Assembly: GCA_010093605.1 (NCBI GenBank)
Contig: MU004192.1
Coordinates: 571,774 to 635,773 of the forward strand
DNA: 64,000 bases
From: Lophium mytilinum
Taxonomy: Eukaryota > Ascomycota > Dothideomycetes > Mytilinidiales > Mytilinidiaceae
Direction of reading: 5' to 3'
This document shows positions 11,201-20,417 of the stretch, piece by piece (position 1 is the stretch's first letter; every line of letters begins with the position of its first letter). The notes below the pieces were generated by a model. It saw nothing but the letters and a program-made list of their open reading frames with translations, was not told the DNA's origin and searched no databases. The position numbers were made by a program, and so were the translations under genes.

Positions 11201-12521
11201 CATAACGTCCTCGTTGTGATCGTCGTGGTCGTCATGGTTGTCATGATCCTCCACAGGTGGAACGTACTGTGATCCCCCAAGGCTTTTGCCTCCGGTAAAC
11301 CGCCCCATCTGGCTACCTCGAGACTTTGTCGGTTCGACGTGGCTTGTTCGGGAGGTGCGATTGCCCATGCTCTTCTTAGTCACGAGTGGTTCGCGTGCTG
11401 GGAGCGACGCAAATGTCAAGCTGCTCTTGCGAACGAGAGGCTTGACAGGGCTGGAGCCATCTGATGGCGATCGCACTTCGTCCAGGTCCATCTGGCTTTG
11501 GTTGTCTTCCGTGCCGTTGAGAACTGACGACCATTTGGAGTTGGAGGCGGTTTCAACAGACGCGCTGTATTGATCATCGATAGCTCTATTATTCGCGTCG
11601 GGCTCGTCGATCATCATGGACTGATCGGGCATTACATTAAGATCGTCATCGACAGCCTTCCAGTTGCCAGTGTTGCTAGAGTCCTGGCTGGGCGCGTTCT
11701 TGTTTTCGAACACCTCATGAGCTGAGACGAAGGACTCATCGGTTGTGCGTCGTTCGCCATCTGAGAAAACATGCATGTCATGTTGAGTAGGTTGTGTAGA
11801 TTGGGTTGCTTGTTGTGTGAAAATTTGAGTCGAGTCCTGAGTCTCTGGCTCCGTTTCTTGGGTGGACTGAGCTGCAGGCTGACTCCAATCGAACGACTTT
11901 GCGGCCAAAGGCGCGCGATCGTTCACCACCTCATCTTCGCTGACACCGTGATATCCTGAGTCGACCGTTTTAATGAGACGGATGGGGCTTGGTTTTGCGG
12001 ATACATAAGATTGGGGCGCGGGGGAGGGGTTTTGGTTCTCCTGGTCTTCAGCGACCTTGAACTGAGCAACGTTCTTGTAGAACTGGGTTTTCTTCGCGGG
12101 GCTGAGCGCAGACTGAACATTTGGTGCGAATATGTCGCTGAGAGGCTGCGAGCTGTTAGTTGATACGTCCAATACGTGAATTGGGTGACTGGTATTTACC
12201 TGGCGGGCCTCGAGGGGATTCTTCTTCCGGGCTGTTCGCGGTGTCTTTCCACGTAGCTTTCCGGGTGTTTTGAATATGTCGGCAACGTTACTACTATCGC
12301 GCGTCAGTACTTGATAGATCTAGACTCGGGGACGCGTCGACTTACACTCCATCGTGGCGGAAGACGTCGGCCATGTGCTCGTTGAGCCATTCCAGCTCAT
12401 TGCGCACAGAGTATCCAAATTCTTCGACTTCCAAGTCTACGAGCTGGTTCGCCTGATGGCGCTCGCTGAGTAGCCACTGCGCAGAGCCCACAGAGGGGAC
12501 CTTAGACCGGATTCCGGCCAT
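8297..12521 (-). CDS. SLI15: Inner centromere protein INCENP/Sli15 (chromosomal passenger complex)
   Basis: This is the scaffold of the Aurora B kinase complex, which corrects kinetochore-microtubule attachment. Exons on the minus strand: 12521-12346, 12293-12200, 12145-9308, 9259-8297 (the third intron, 9260-9307, is in frame but has GT-AG ends and a gctaac branch point). The product is about 1,356 aa. The N-terminal exon (SVRNELEWLNEHMADVF, then DIFKTPGKLRGKTPRTARK) is the conserved centromere-targeting/CPC-assembly region. The middle is low-complexity Ser/Thr/Pro with many SP/TP sites. Residues roughly 750-980 form a very long Lys/Glu/Arg/Ala helix, as in INCENP single alpha helices. The C-terminus carries the IN-box: LPDCFTDSEDDDDDNGFVRP, then WANTPQLQELLKAQQLIDPE and IFGPIQPLNMEKIF. 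The acceptor at 12146-12147 is chosen because it joins RQ to PLSDIFAPN, the usual fungal reading. Confidence 0.93.
9345..9404 (-). repeat. 15-bp coding tandem repeat (four copies) in INCENP
   Basis: Four consecutive copies of gcctgctggcgctcc (plus strand) with 0-4 changes encode repeated RQQAE units at the end of the long charged helix. The two central copies are identical at the nucleotide level, so copy number may vary between strains. Confidence 0.9.
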
Positions 12522-13758
12522 GGTGACGGGTTGTGGGAGGGTTTTTGGCGGGCGGAAAACGCGTCGTTCGTGCTGCTGAACCAAAAGAGCAAACCGGGAT
12601 CCAATGCGGGGGTTTAGCTGCGGTGCATCTCGGGAATGGGGGTGGTGGCTGCCAGTTCGCGAAGATGGGTGTGGGCGGTGGTGAGGGACTGTTGTGAAGG
12701 CGAGACGGGTTTGTTTGTGATGGCTTCCCGTGCCAAGCCTAAGGTCCCTGCGCCGTACTAACCACTTCAATTCACCTGCTAACCCTCTTTACTTTGCACA
12801 CTAATTCTGCTTCGCCTTCAGACGAGAAGTTGGGATATGAATATACGATACAAGCGAAAGAGTGGAGTTCCTGGAGTGTAATGAAGACTTTCAGAGCAGA
12901 AATCATGTGGTGGGATTGGGTGCTGTGAATATCGTCTCGTGTTCTTACAATACACTACTGAGGGGCGTTCCATGTGCTATTTGAGACTCGAAAGAGGTGA
13001 GGATATCTTGAGAACATGCGTTTAGTTGGAAGGCTATTCAATCTCATGATGCCGCTACTGGGGGGCGGTGCTTCAAGGAGTTTGACATAGAACTATGAAG
13101 GCTCGAATTGATGTTTGCACTTTCTAAGAGCACTCGCACCACGGTGACTATCTGGACATCTCTGTACCTCTCATGGCTATCCCTTCGTTACCGGCTTACT
13201 ACTTCACCACACCCCCATTTGCACTCGGACCCCCTTCCACCGTAGCTCCTTCGGAACCAGCTACCGGATCTTTTTGCTCTCTTCTACTAACATCAGCAAA
13301 CCCATATCTATCATTCACATCGACTAAACTCATCCGGACGACCCATTTGCAGCCGAGCTGCCCATTTTACAGCGCTCCAAATGCCGATCATTAGTGCAAC
13401 ACGGATGATAGATACCGATCTATGCACTTACGCATTTAGTAATTGCCCAAAACATCGAGCTTCTCTTTCATCCGGAATGCCGAACGTACATACTATGAGG
13501 CTCTTCACGCAGCGATAAATGAAGCGTACTTGTATCTATGATGAGGCGTTGCACCTGTACAATCCATTATGCGACATAGAAGCGAGTCGAATGGGTTGTG
13601 CTAGCGGAGCTCTCATCACACAAAAGCGTCTTTCAACAAAAGCAATTCCCATTCAATAAACCATGATCATGATATTGTTGTGATGGTGTGACTGACGTAG
13701 CTCAAGCAAATCCAACTATGCTTCATATACTAAAAGCGTGAAACCTGAGCCCTCATAT
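12522..13758. other. Intergenic, INCENP promoter and carboxypeptidase 3' flank
   Basis: The minus-strand frame extends upstream of the INCENP ATG to 12770, but that part is His/Pro/Ser-rich and reads like leader sequence. The plus-strand frame 13173-13394 (73 codons) has no domain. I see no RNA gene. Confidence 0.5.
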
Positions 13759-15734
13759 TCACCCCGAGCGAGGCTTCTTCGCCTTCCCATTCTTCCTAAA
13801 CTCCCTCTTCGCCTTCTTCGCCGCCGGCGGGCTAATGCTAATAGGCGTCGGCGTCGGGTCCGGACCGTTAAGGGCAGTATTATACGTCGCATTCGAAGGC
13901 AACTCCTCCAACTGTATCGTCCCATTGCCCTCCCTATAACTGCTCGTAGGCGTGCCGACAGTCTTATACTTAGGCGTGACCTTGTGCTCGCCGGTCGCGA
14001 TATCCTTCTGCGCCATCGCTCGCTCAAAGATAGTGAGTGCGGCGAGCGGTTGGTAGAACGGCACTTCGTGTCCGGACTCGAAGATCCTAACGAAGCTGAA
14101 GAGGCCGCTCTGCCTGACCTGGCCGTGCACGATGTCGTCGGGGGTTGTGAGGTTGACGAAGCCGGCGCTGGAGTAGCCGGGGGCGCAGATTTCTTCGGCT
14201 ACGACTTGACCGCCGAGCCAGTTGCAGTTGAAGTCCCTGGAGAGGTTAGCTTAGGTCGGGTGGAGATGGTTAGGAGGACTCACGCGTCTCCGAAGTACAT
14301 CATCACTTGCACGCCTTGCTTGAGAAGCTTTTGCACGGCCTCGATAGTGCCAGATTCCCTGTCGTCATCACCGGTGGTTCCGAATGCTGTCGAGACAGTG
14401 ACGGAACTGTCCGAGAAATTCTGGAAAGCACCGATAGCCTTTTGCACTTCTGGCGTGTTGAGATAGGCGACGTAGTAATTATACGGGAACGGATCCGTGT
14501 TCAAAAATCGCATATCATACTCGTCCCGATCGGCGTAAAGATCGTACAGGTATTCGACTGCAAGGTAGCAGAAGTTGTCAGCAGCGCTGCAGACGTCGTT
14601 TTCGCCAGTGGCGTAACAATGCTTGGTTTGATCAACGCAGTTGCCTGGACCGTACAGGTTGTTGTACCACTCTGCTTTGACGCTGGCGTTATATGGATCG
14701 TAATCATAGGTGTTTCCAGGGAAGACGGTGTAGTTGTAGTACGCTTGGTATTGGATCAAGGGGTCGTACCACCCGTTTCCGATCAACACGTTCTCTAGCT
14801 TGATCTTGTGAGCGCCGGGAATATTCTTCGCGTTCTGTTGCTCAATGTATTCTACAGAATGTCAGCGTGAACTCAAACTCCATGTGGTTTCAAATGCCAA
14901 GGCATCCAAATCCCTCACTACTCACCATTGAAGACGGGGCCGTAATGACCGCCATAGCTCTCGGTCGTGAAAGAGAATCCGTGACGAGAGTACTGAGGAA
15001 ATGCACCCATGAACCCTTGCAGGGTCTTCCACATACTCGGAGCTGCACCTTGGGTGGTGTTCGCTGTCAATGTTGGATCCGGTTTGGAATATGTGCCGCA
15101 AGTCTCATAGCCCTGAGCATATTCGGGGCAGGTAGTGTCCGGTAGCTGGATGATCTGTCCATTGTTGTCTTTGTACCCAGGAATTGGGATAGAATAAGAG
15201 AAGCCGACTTGGGTAGGGTGGTCGATGAAGAGCATGTTACTCGCGTTAGACCACGAGTATGGGTTATTGTAGGGAGATCCATCGGCATCGATCCCACAAG
15301 GACCAAGTTCTTGGAAGAGACCAATCATTGAAGAAGATCCAGGGCCTCCGTTGATCCATACCGTGAGCGGCGCTGTAGCTGGATCCTCGTTGCGTGATTC
15401 GAAAAACCACCTTCGTATGGTTAGCTTATACTAGGGAGATATATCGACACTTCAAAACTTGAAGATTGACGCTTTTGCTGGTGAAGCACTCGAGTTTGGA
15501 GGAGCAAGTTGCTTACCAGAACACGTGCTCGTTCTCGGCTATGTCTGCGTAGCCAGAGTAGCTCTTGACATTGGGATCCAATTCACAGATCCCAGCTGGC
15601 ACCTCTTTGTATCGCACATTGATATCCGCATATCCCTTCTTGGTGATCAAGTCCGTGGGTGCTGGGACGAATTGTCCAACGACGACAGAAGCCACGCTGA
15701 AGCACAGCAGGCCAGGGGAGAGTAGCGAGAGCAT
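13759..15734 (-). CDS. Secreted serine carboxypeptidase (peptidase family S10)
   Basis: It removes C-terminal residues from peptides, probably outside the cell or in the vacuole. Exons: 15734-15517, 15410-14926, 14851-14284, 14236-13759; introns 106, 74 and 47 bp, phases consistent, 582 aa. A signal peptide is visible (MLSLLSPGLLCFSVASVVVG). The oxyanion motif is WINGGPGSSS with SS where CS is common. The catalytic Ser lies in TESYGGHYGP (about residue 227), Asp in YFGDADFNCNW (about 425, split by the last intron) and His in FESGHEVPFYQP (about 481). The stretch from the GPGSSS motif to the catalytic Ser is full length. An extension of about 70 residues after the His ends in a Lys/Arg-rich tail (AAKKAKREFRKNGKAKKPRS), unusual for a secreted S10 enzyme. 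Several N-x-S/T sites fit secretion. Confidence 0.92.
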
Positions 15735-17138
15735 CTTATTGACTAGACAGCTCTGCAGGATTCAGAGAGGTTCTAGACGACTCAAAAAAGGCTCCGAAGA
15801 GAATCACGATCAATTGAAATCACTCTAGCCTCAGAGGTAGCTTCAGAAGTTCAATTGAATGGATCTGAGAGCTGATGACGAAAAATCTCACGGCGGGGAG
15901 GGGAGATTTCATAGCTTTTGAGCCAGGCAGCCAGGGTAGCTTCGCAGCTCGGCTTGATAAGTGCTCCCAACCTTACCTTCCCTGTCTGGCAAAGCCCGCC
16001 ATCGTGGTACGAGCCTGTCTTGCCCTACCTAGGTGTTTGCCACGGGGAACCTGGGAAGAGCCGGTCATCGCCGGCTCGTCAGTAGTTGCCTGCAAGATAA
16101 AGTCCAATAGGCTCGTTCTTCTAAGCCATTTGAAGGTTGTTTATGAGGTGCTGGGGCGGGTACCTACGATCCGGCACATCTAGTCCCACGAATCCTACAC
16201 TGTGGATACGAACACCGTGTGTAACAAACCTCGTGGTACTGCTTGTGCAGATCAAAACAGCGGTAAGACCGAATCGACACGCGAGATCTATGGCACAGAT
16301 GAAACAGAGGTGAATAGAGAGCATCAATGAAGCTCTCGAAACTGTGATCATAGCACCGCTTCGTCTGAAGCCCGCACCGGTGCCCCACGGAGGCCGGGGC
16401 ACAGAGGGAACAAGCGTTGACAAGGCACCCTAGGGAAAGCTTGGGGCCCGGCGATGGCACAAGGTCTTTAGACAATCGCAGAATCAGGCACAGCGTTTCA
16501 AAGTAGCGAAAAGCAAAGTAAGACGATCCTTGACGTGTCTCACTGAACAGCAGAAGAAGTAGACCGCGCATAAGTTCCCTCTCTTCTCTTCATTGACGGC
16601 TAGAAATGAATTGACAAGTCCCTTGAGGCCCCACAGTCTTCGCAAGCTGCTCATGCCGTCATCATAAGCAATCAGGCCCTGATAGTAAGGTAGTTGTCCA
16701 TAGCTGCCAACGAGCTAGGGTTCATCGGGCAGGTGGATCGCTCCAGGTACCGGACAAGGCCTTTCTTCCGAAGCTCGGCTGTCCGCAATCAAGATGCTGG
16801 TGATGTGATCGATTTCGCCCAGAAAGGCAGATAAACATCGCGCATCGGTGGGGTAGAGAAGAGAGCTTCGATGGTTGGTGATGGAGAGAAGCTTTGAGGA
16901 AGCACGCTAAGGGCGGGATTTCAGCCGCCATCCGTGGATACTCCAACGCTATCGGATATTCACCATTAGCATGCCATTCTTGAGAAGCATCCTGGAAGAG
17001 ACGTGATCACCACCATGGCCGCCAAGGACTTGTCTCGTTGCTTGCCACTATGGATGCCTTGGTTCCATCGCTCCTCTAGACGTCCGCTCCCGCCCTGACA
17101 GCTTGTTTGATCGCAAAGGCACAACAATCACCACCATC
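15735..17138. other. 1.4-kb divergent spacer
   Basis: This spacer lies between the divergently oriented carboxypeptidase and acetyltransferase genes. Frames of up to about 135 codons exist on both strands (for example 16164-16571 minus), but they overlap one another, lack motifs and have no splice structure that extends them. I annotate no gene. Confidence 0.5.
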
Positions 17139-17873
17139 ATGCCTCTGGAGCTCCTCGAGGCGGTACCAGCCGACAGCGAGGCTATTGCCCTCCTCTTTGC
17201 TCTCTCCTGGACGTCTCCATTCACTCGCCTCCAATTCGGTAACGTCGATACGGATGAGCTAGCGCGCGACATGGCACCGCGGATTGCCGACCACATTAAG
17301 AAACCGGGGATGAAATTCATCGTGACGAAGGACCAAGGGAGTGGAGAGATCGCCAGTGTCGCGCAATGGTCTGTTCCTTTAGATGACCGTCCGGACGAGC
17401 CTGAGGTAAAGGAAGCGGCTGAGGACGAGACAGAGCGCCAGGAGCTAGAGGACGAAGCCTATAGGAAGAAACTACCGGAGAACTCAAACAAGGATTTGAT
17501 CATGGAGTTTACGCTCGGGACGAGGAAGCTGAGAAAGGATGCCTTGGGGGAGCAGAAGTGCTACTGTGAGTCTGGGCAATCATTAGACCAATTGGATTGA
17601 TACTGACGGACTTTGGTAGTACTTGAGAATCTCGCGACCCATCCCTCCTATCGCGGTCAAGGTCTTGCCTCGAAACTCATAAATTGGGCATTCGTTCGAG
17701 CGGACGAGGAAGGCGTTATTGTATATTTGGATACTGCACGGGATAACAAGGCGCTTCAATTGTATAAGAAGTTAGGGTTCGAGGAAGTTGGCAGCACGAC
17801 AATTGAGAGTTTGAGCATCTATGGCGGGGAAGGATTTCATACACACGTTGCTTTAATCAGACACCCCAAGTAG
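17139..17873 (+). CDS. GNAT-family N-acetyltransferase
   Basis: Exons 17139-17565 and 17620-17873 join in phase 1 across a 54-bp intron (gtgagt...ttggtag); 226 aa. The start is the ATG at 17139 (MPLELLEAVPADSEAIA), the usual fungal GNAT opening; the frame upstream of it is leader. The acetyl-CoA pyrophosphate loop is YRGQGLASKL (about residues 154-163), followed by LDTARDNKALQLYKKLGFEE, the typical beta5 and alpha4 end of the fold. A charged insert (residues about 85-115, Glu/Lys-rich) lies between the halves. The substrate cannot be read from sequence. No targeting signal is seen, so a cytosolic location is inferred. Confidence 0.9.
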
Positions 17874-18381
17874 AGAGACATCGTGATGGCTTAGAATGAG
17901 TGTAGGGTTCGGTTAGCAATATGAAATCCGACTGGTGAGACAGGTATTCTCTTGTCCGCAAAAGCCTTCCTTATTTCAGTCATTCATTCCAACTTCTTAA
18001 ACATGACCCCATCATTCCCTCAAAGCTCACGTATTCCGAGGTGCTCTTATCACTACGTCACGTTTACAAGAGAGAGTCGTCCAAATGCATAGGTAATGGT
18101 ATTGCTACCTAGGGGCAGGTCAATTGAATGTCCTCCCAAAGAATATCAGCTCCCGAACGCCTTGTCAATTGAGCCCGTTTCAATTGACATCCATGCCAGG
18201 CCATATCCGTCAGTATTGAAGCCACCACCAGTCAAGGGTATATCGAGGAGAGACGGTAGGGGCTTCCGTGCCAAGCTTCATTGAACCTGCCGAGCCGGTG
18301 TCAGATGTAGAGAGAGACCACAAGTTCAATATAGACGGACAAACCTCATGTCCCCGTCAACTTCCCTGGAAGCGATGCCGT
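17874..18381. other. Convergent spacer
   Basis: This is the 3' flank of the acetyltransferase (plus) and of the first cysteine-rich gene (minus). TCAATTGA-like motifs recur near 18118-18185 (caattgaatg, caattgagcc, caattgacat). No gene is visible. Confidence 0.5.
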
Positions 18382-18828
18382 TCAATTGCAGTTGCTGTAG
18401 CCGCATGTTCTGCACTGGGTAAGGTTAGCATCTCACTCTCCAGATCTGCACATGAGTATCACTCACGATCTGGTCGGCGCGACAGACCAAGAAGCTGCAC
18501 GCCGCAGTCCAGTACTTGTTGTTTGGTTGTTCCTGCACGCACGTCAGTCTCGTTGCGTGCCTCAAGCTTAGAGCACAGCCAGTGCCAGAGTCGAGTGAGA
18601 TGGACTTACAGCGCAGCACTTGATGTAGGCGTTGAAGCAGTCGCCGCAGGTGGCATCGATATGAGCAGGATCACTCAGCGCGTTGATTCCGGTGAGGTCC
18701 ACATTCATCGTGCCGGCGAGGGCTGCACTGAGCTCGGCGCTGGCTGAGTTGGCTGCTGGCTGCGTAGGAACCGCAGAGACCATGACGCCGAGGGCACCGA
18801 CGACGGCGAGAAGCATGTTGAACTTCAT
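18382..18828 (-). CDS. Small secreted cysteine-rich protein 1 (effector candidate)
   Basis: Exons 18828-18610, 18532-18467 and 18414-18382; both introns are phase 0 and the product is 105 aa. The N-terminus is a clear signal peptide (MKFNMLLAVVGALGVMVSAV), followed by an Ala/Ser-rich spacer and a compact cysteine-rich C-terminal half with nine or more Cys (CGDC, KCC, AAC, VCRAD, CRTCGYSNC). The last exon is only 33 nt and encodes the CRTCGYSNCN end. No known domain is recognised. Size, secretion signal and Cys content fit fungal small secreted proteins of the effector or antimicrobial type, but function is inference. The gene next door at 19534-19876 shares structure and Cys pattern. Upstream sit a 14-bp minisatellite and a TATA-like box. 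Confidence 0.82.
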
Positions 18829-18890
18829 GGTTGATTGTAGGTGTCTGAGTGGAGCTTTGAGGTGTTCTTAGGTTGCTGATTAAGAATAAA

Positions 18891-18974
18891 GATGAGTGTA
18901 AGTTGATGAGTGTAAGTTGATGAGTGTAGGTTGATGAGTGTAGGTTGATGAATGTAGGTTGACGAATGTAGGTT
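18891..18974 (-). repeat. 14-bp minisatellite in the leader/promoter of secreted protein 1
   Basis: Six tandem copies of gatgagtgtaggtt (variants aagtt, gaatg, gacga) lie 62-146 bp upstream of the ATG at 18828. They fall between the TATA-like box and the start, so they are probably transcribed as 5' UTR. Confidence 0.9.
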
Positions 18975-19030
18975 GAAGAAGGTGATGATGTCGAGAGAAG
19001 GTTGAGGAGAGAAGGAAAGAGAGTCAGGCG

Positions 19031-19039
19031 CCTTTTATG
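19031..19039 (-). promoter_or_regulatory. TATA-like box for secreted protein 1
   Basis: ATAAAAGG on the minus strand, about 205 bp before the ATG, is the only TATA-like element upstream of the minisatellite. Functional assignment is inference. Confidence 0.4.
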
Positions 19040-19533
19040 TCCAACTTCCAGTGCTCACCGCAAGCGCAGCACCTCCACCGCCTCTTTCCGAAGTGAGAAC
19101 GTGACCCGTCGGAAATGATAAGGATCTCACCAAGGGTTGGTAGGATAGTGCTAACGCTCTCCTATGTCCAAATTCCGGGGCACGCCGCAACCCATCAGCC
19201 GCCTATATCTGATGTGACCTCGCGGGCATGGTAACCCCAGGTAAGTGTCACCCGGGTACGTCAGATCACGTTGCACGCTTGAGATTTCTAAGATGGACAT
19301 TGAATCATCACGACTTCATGGCGAAGTTGATCAGATCATTGATTTTTGGTTCCGATTGATGTCGGTGGCATGAGCTCAGTGGCTTTGCCTGGATATCTCA
19401 CCACCATACCCTATACGAAGAAAAGAAAACTCCATCACCAGAGAAGAAAACTCTCATGTCATTGACCCGCCGCCGGAAATTAGTCCTCGTGAACCCGTTC
19501 TATTCCCGTCGAAATGAGAGGTATTCAAGGGCG
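19040..19533. other. Spacer between the two secreted-protein genes
   Basis: This is upstream sequence of the first and 3' flank of the second gene, both on the minus strand. No third copy of the cysteine-rich gene or other ORF is visible. Confidence 0.5.
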
Positions 19534-19876
19534 CTAGCAGTCATGGAAGCCGCATCTGTTGCGGCACTGAGAAAGATTAGTAAAGTAGCGGAGACATCCA
19601 TGGAACGATAGAACACTCACCATAGAGTTCGAGCAGACAGCTTGCTTGCATATCTTGGCGCAGGTGAAGTGGGCGCAAGGCTAGAAGGCAGTAATTAGAC
19701 TTTGTTTCATGGTAGGGAGAGCGGAGTAAACTTACAACAGAGCACGCAAGGAAATCCTCCTGGCAGGCGCTGCACGATGCTTCATCGTCGGTACGCTTCT
19801 CGTTGGTGACTGGAGCCGCAGTAGCGAGCGCACTGAGGGTGGCGAGAGCGCCGACGATCATGGTAGTGACCTTCAT
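19534..19876 (-). CDS. Small secreted cysteine-rich protein 2 (effector candidate, paralogue of 1)
   Basis: Exons 19876-19736, 19680-19621 and 19566-19534; both introns phase 0, 77 aa. The signal peptide is MKVTTMIVGALATLSALATA. It is followed by a likely Kex2-type site (NEKR) before the mature part, then Cys motifs CSAC, ACSV, PCAH, TCAKIC, VCSN and CRNRCGFHDC. The exon pattern (long first exon, ~60-nt second, 33-nt last exon ending in C-x-x-C-G-aromatic-x-x-C) matches the gene at 18382-18828, which argues for shared ancestry although residue identity outside Cys is low. No known domain is recognised; a secreted effector-like or antimicrobial role is inference. Confidence 0.83.
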
Positions 19877-20417
19877 GGTTAATGAGTTTGGGTTTTTGTC
19901 TGATGAGTAGGTGGTTGATTGAAGGAATTGGTGCTGGAGCAGTGTGATGATGAAAGTGGTGCTTGAGAAAGGTGGAGGTGGATGGAAAAAGAAGGGCAGC
20001 TGTGGGCAGATGACAGGTATATGTGCCCACCATCCCACGTGGCTACTCCGGTGGGCTGATACGGCACCGTTAGGGCCTGGCAAGTCAACCAAATGGTAGG
20101 AGCGCTCTCTCAACGGTCCGTGTCTTTCTAAGTGCTTTCGTGAGAAGTTCGAGGAAGTCTCCCCGGACGCCAACAGTAATGAGCGATGAAGATCCGAAGA
20201 GCAACGGAGCAGATGAAAACTTCAGTACAAGTGAAATGGAAGCGAAGAGCTGGTCTAAGGCAAGGTAAAGCAAGGTCTTACTTCCTCTTACTCTATAAGA
20301 ACCAATTTCTCTTCAAACTTGAAGCGACCGAAGATAGACACCGTCTTTCCTGCTTCATCTTCTTCAGGCTTCTTTGGACCTGTTGCACCCAAGGCGGCAC
20401 ACACAGAGCTGTGAAAG
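19877..20417. other. Divergent promoter region
   Basis: This is upstream sequence shared by secreted protein 2 (minus) and the DUF7587-like gene (plus). A TATA-like catatacc (minus) lies near 20020. No further gene is seen. Confidence 0.5.

Noticed and set aside
16164-16571. 135-codon minus-strand ORF in the carboxypeptidase-acetyltransferase spacer
   Set aside because: No motif; it overlaps another minus-strand ORF (16121-16423), and no start context or splice signal supports it.
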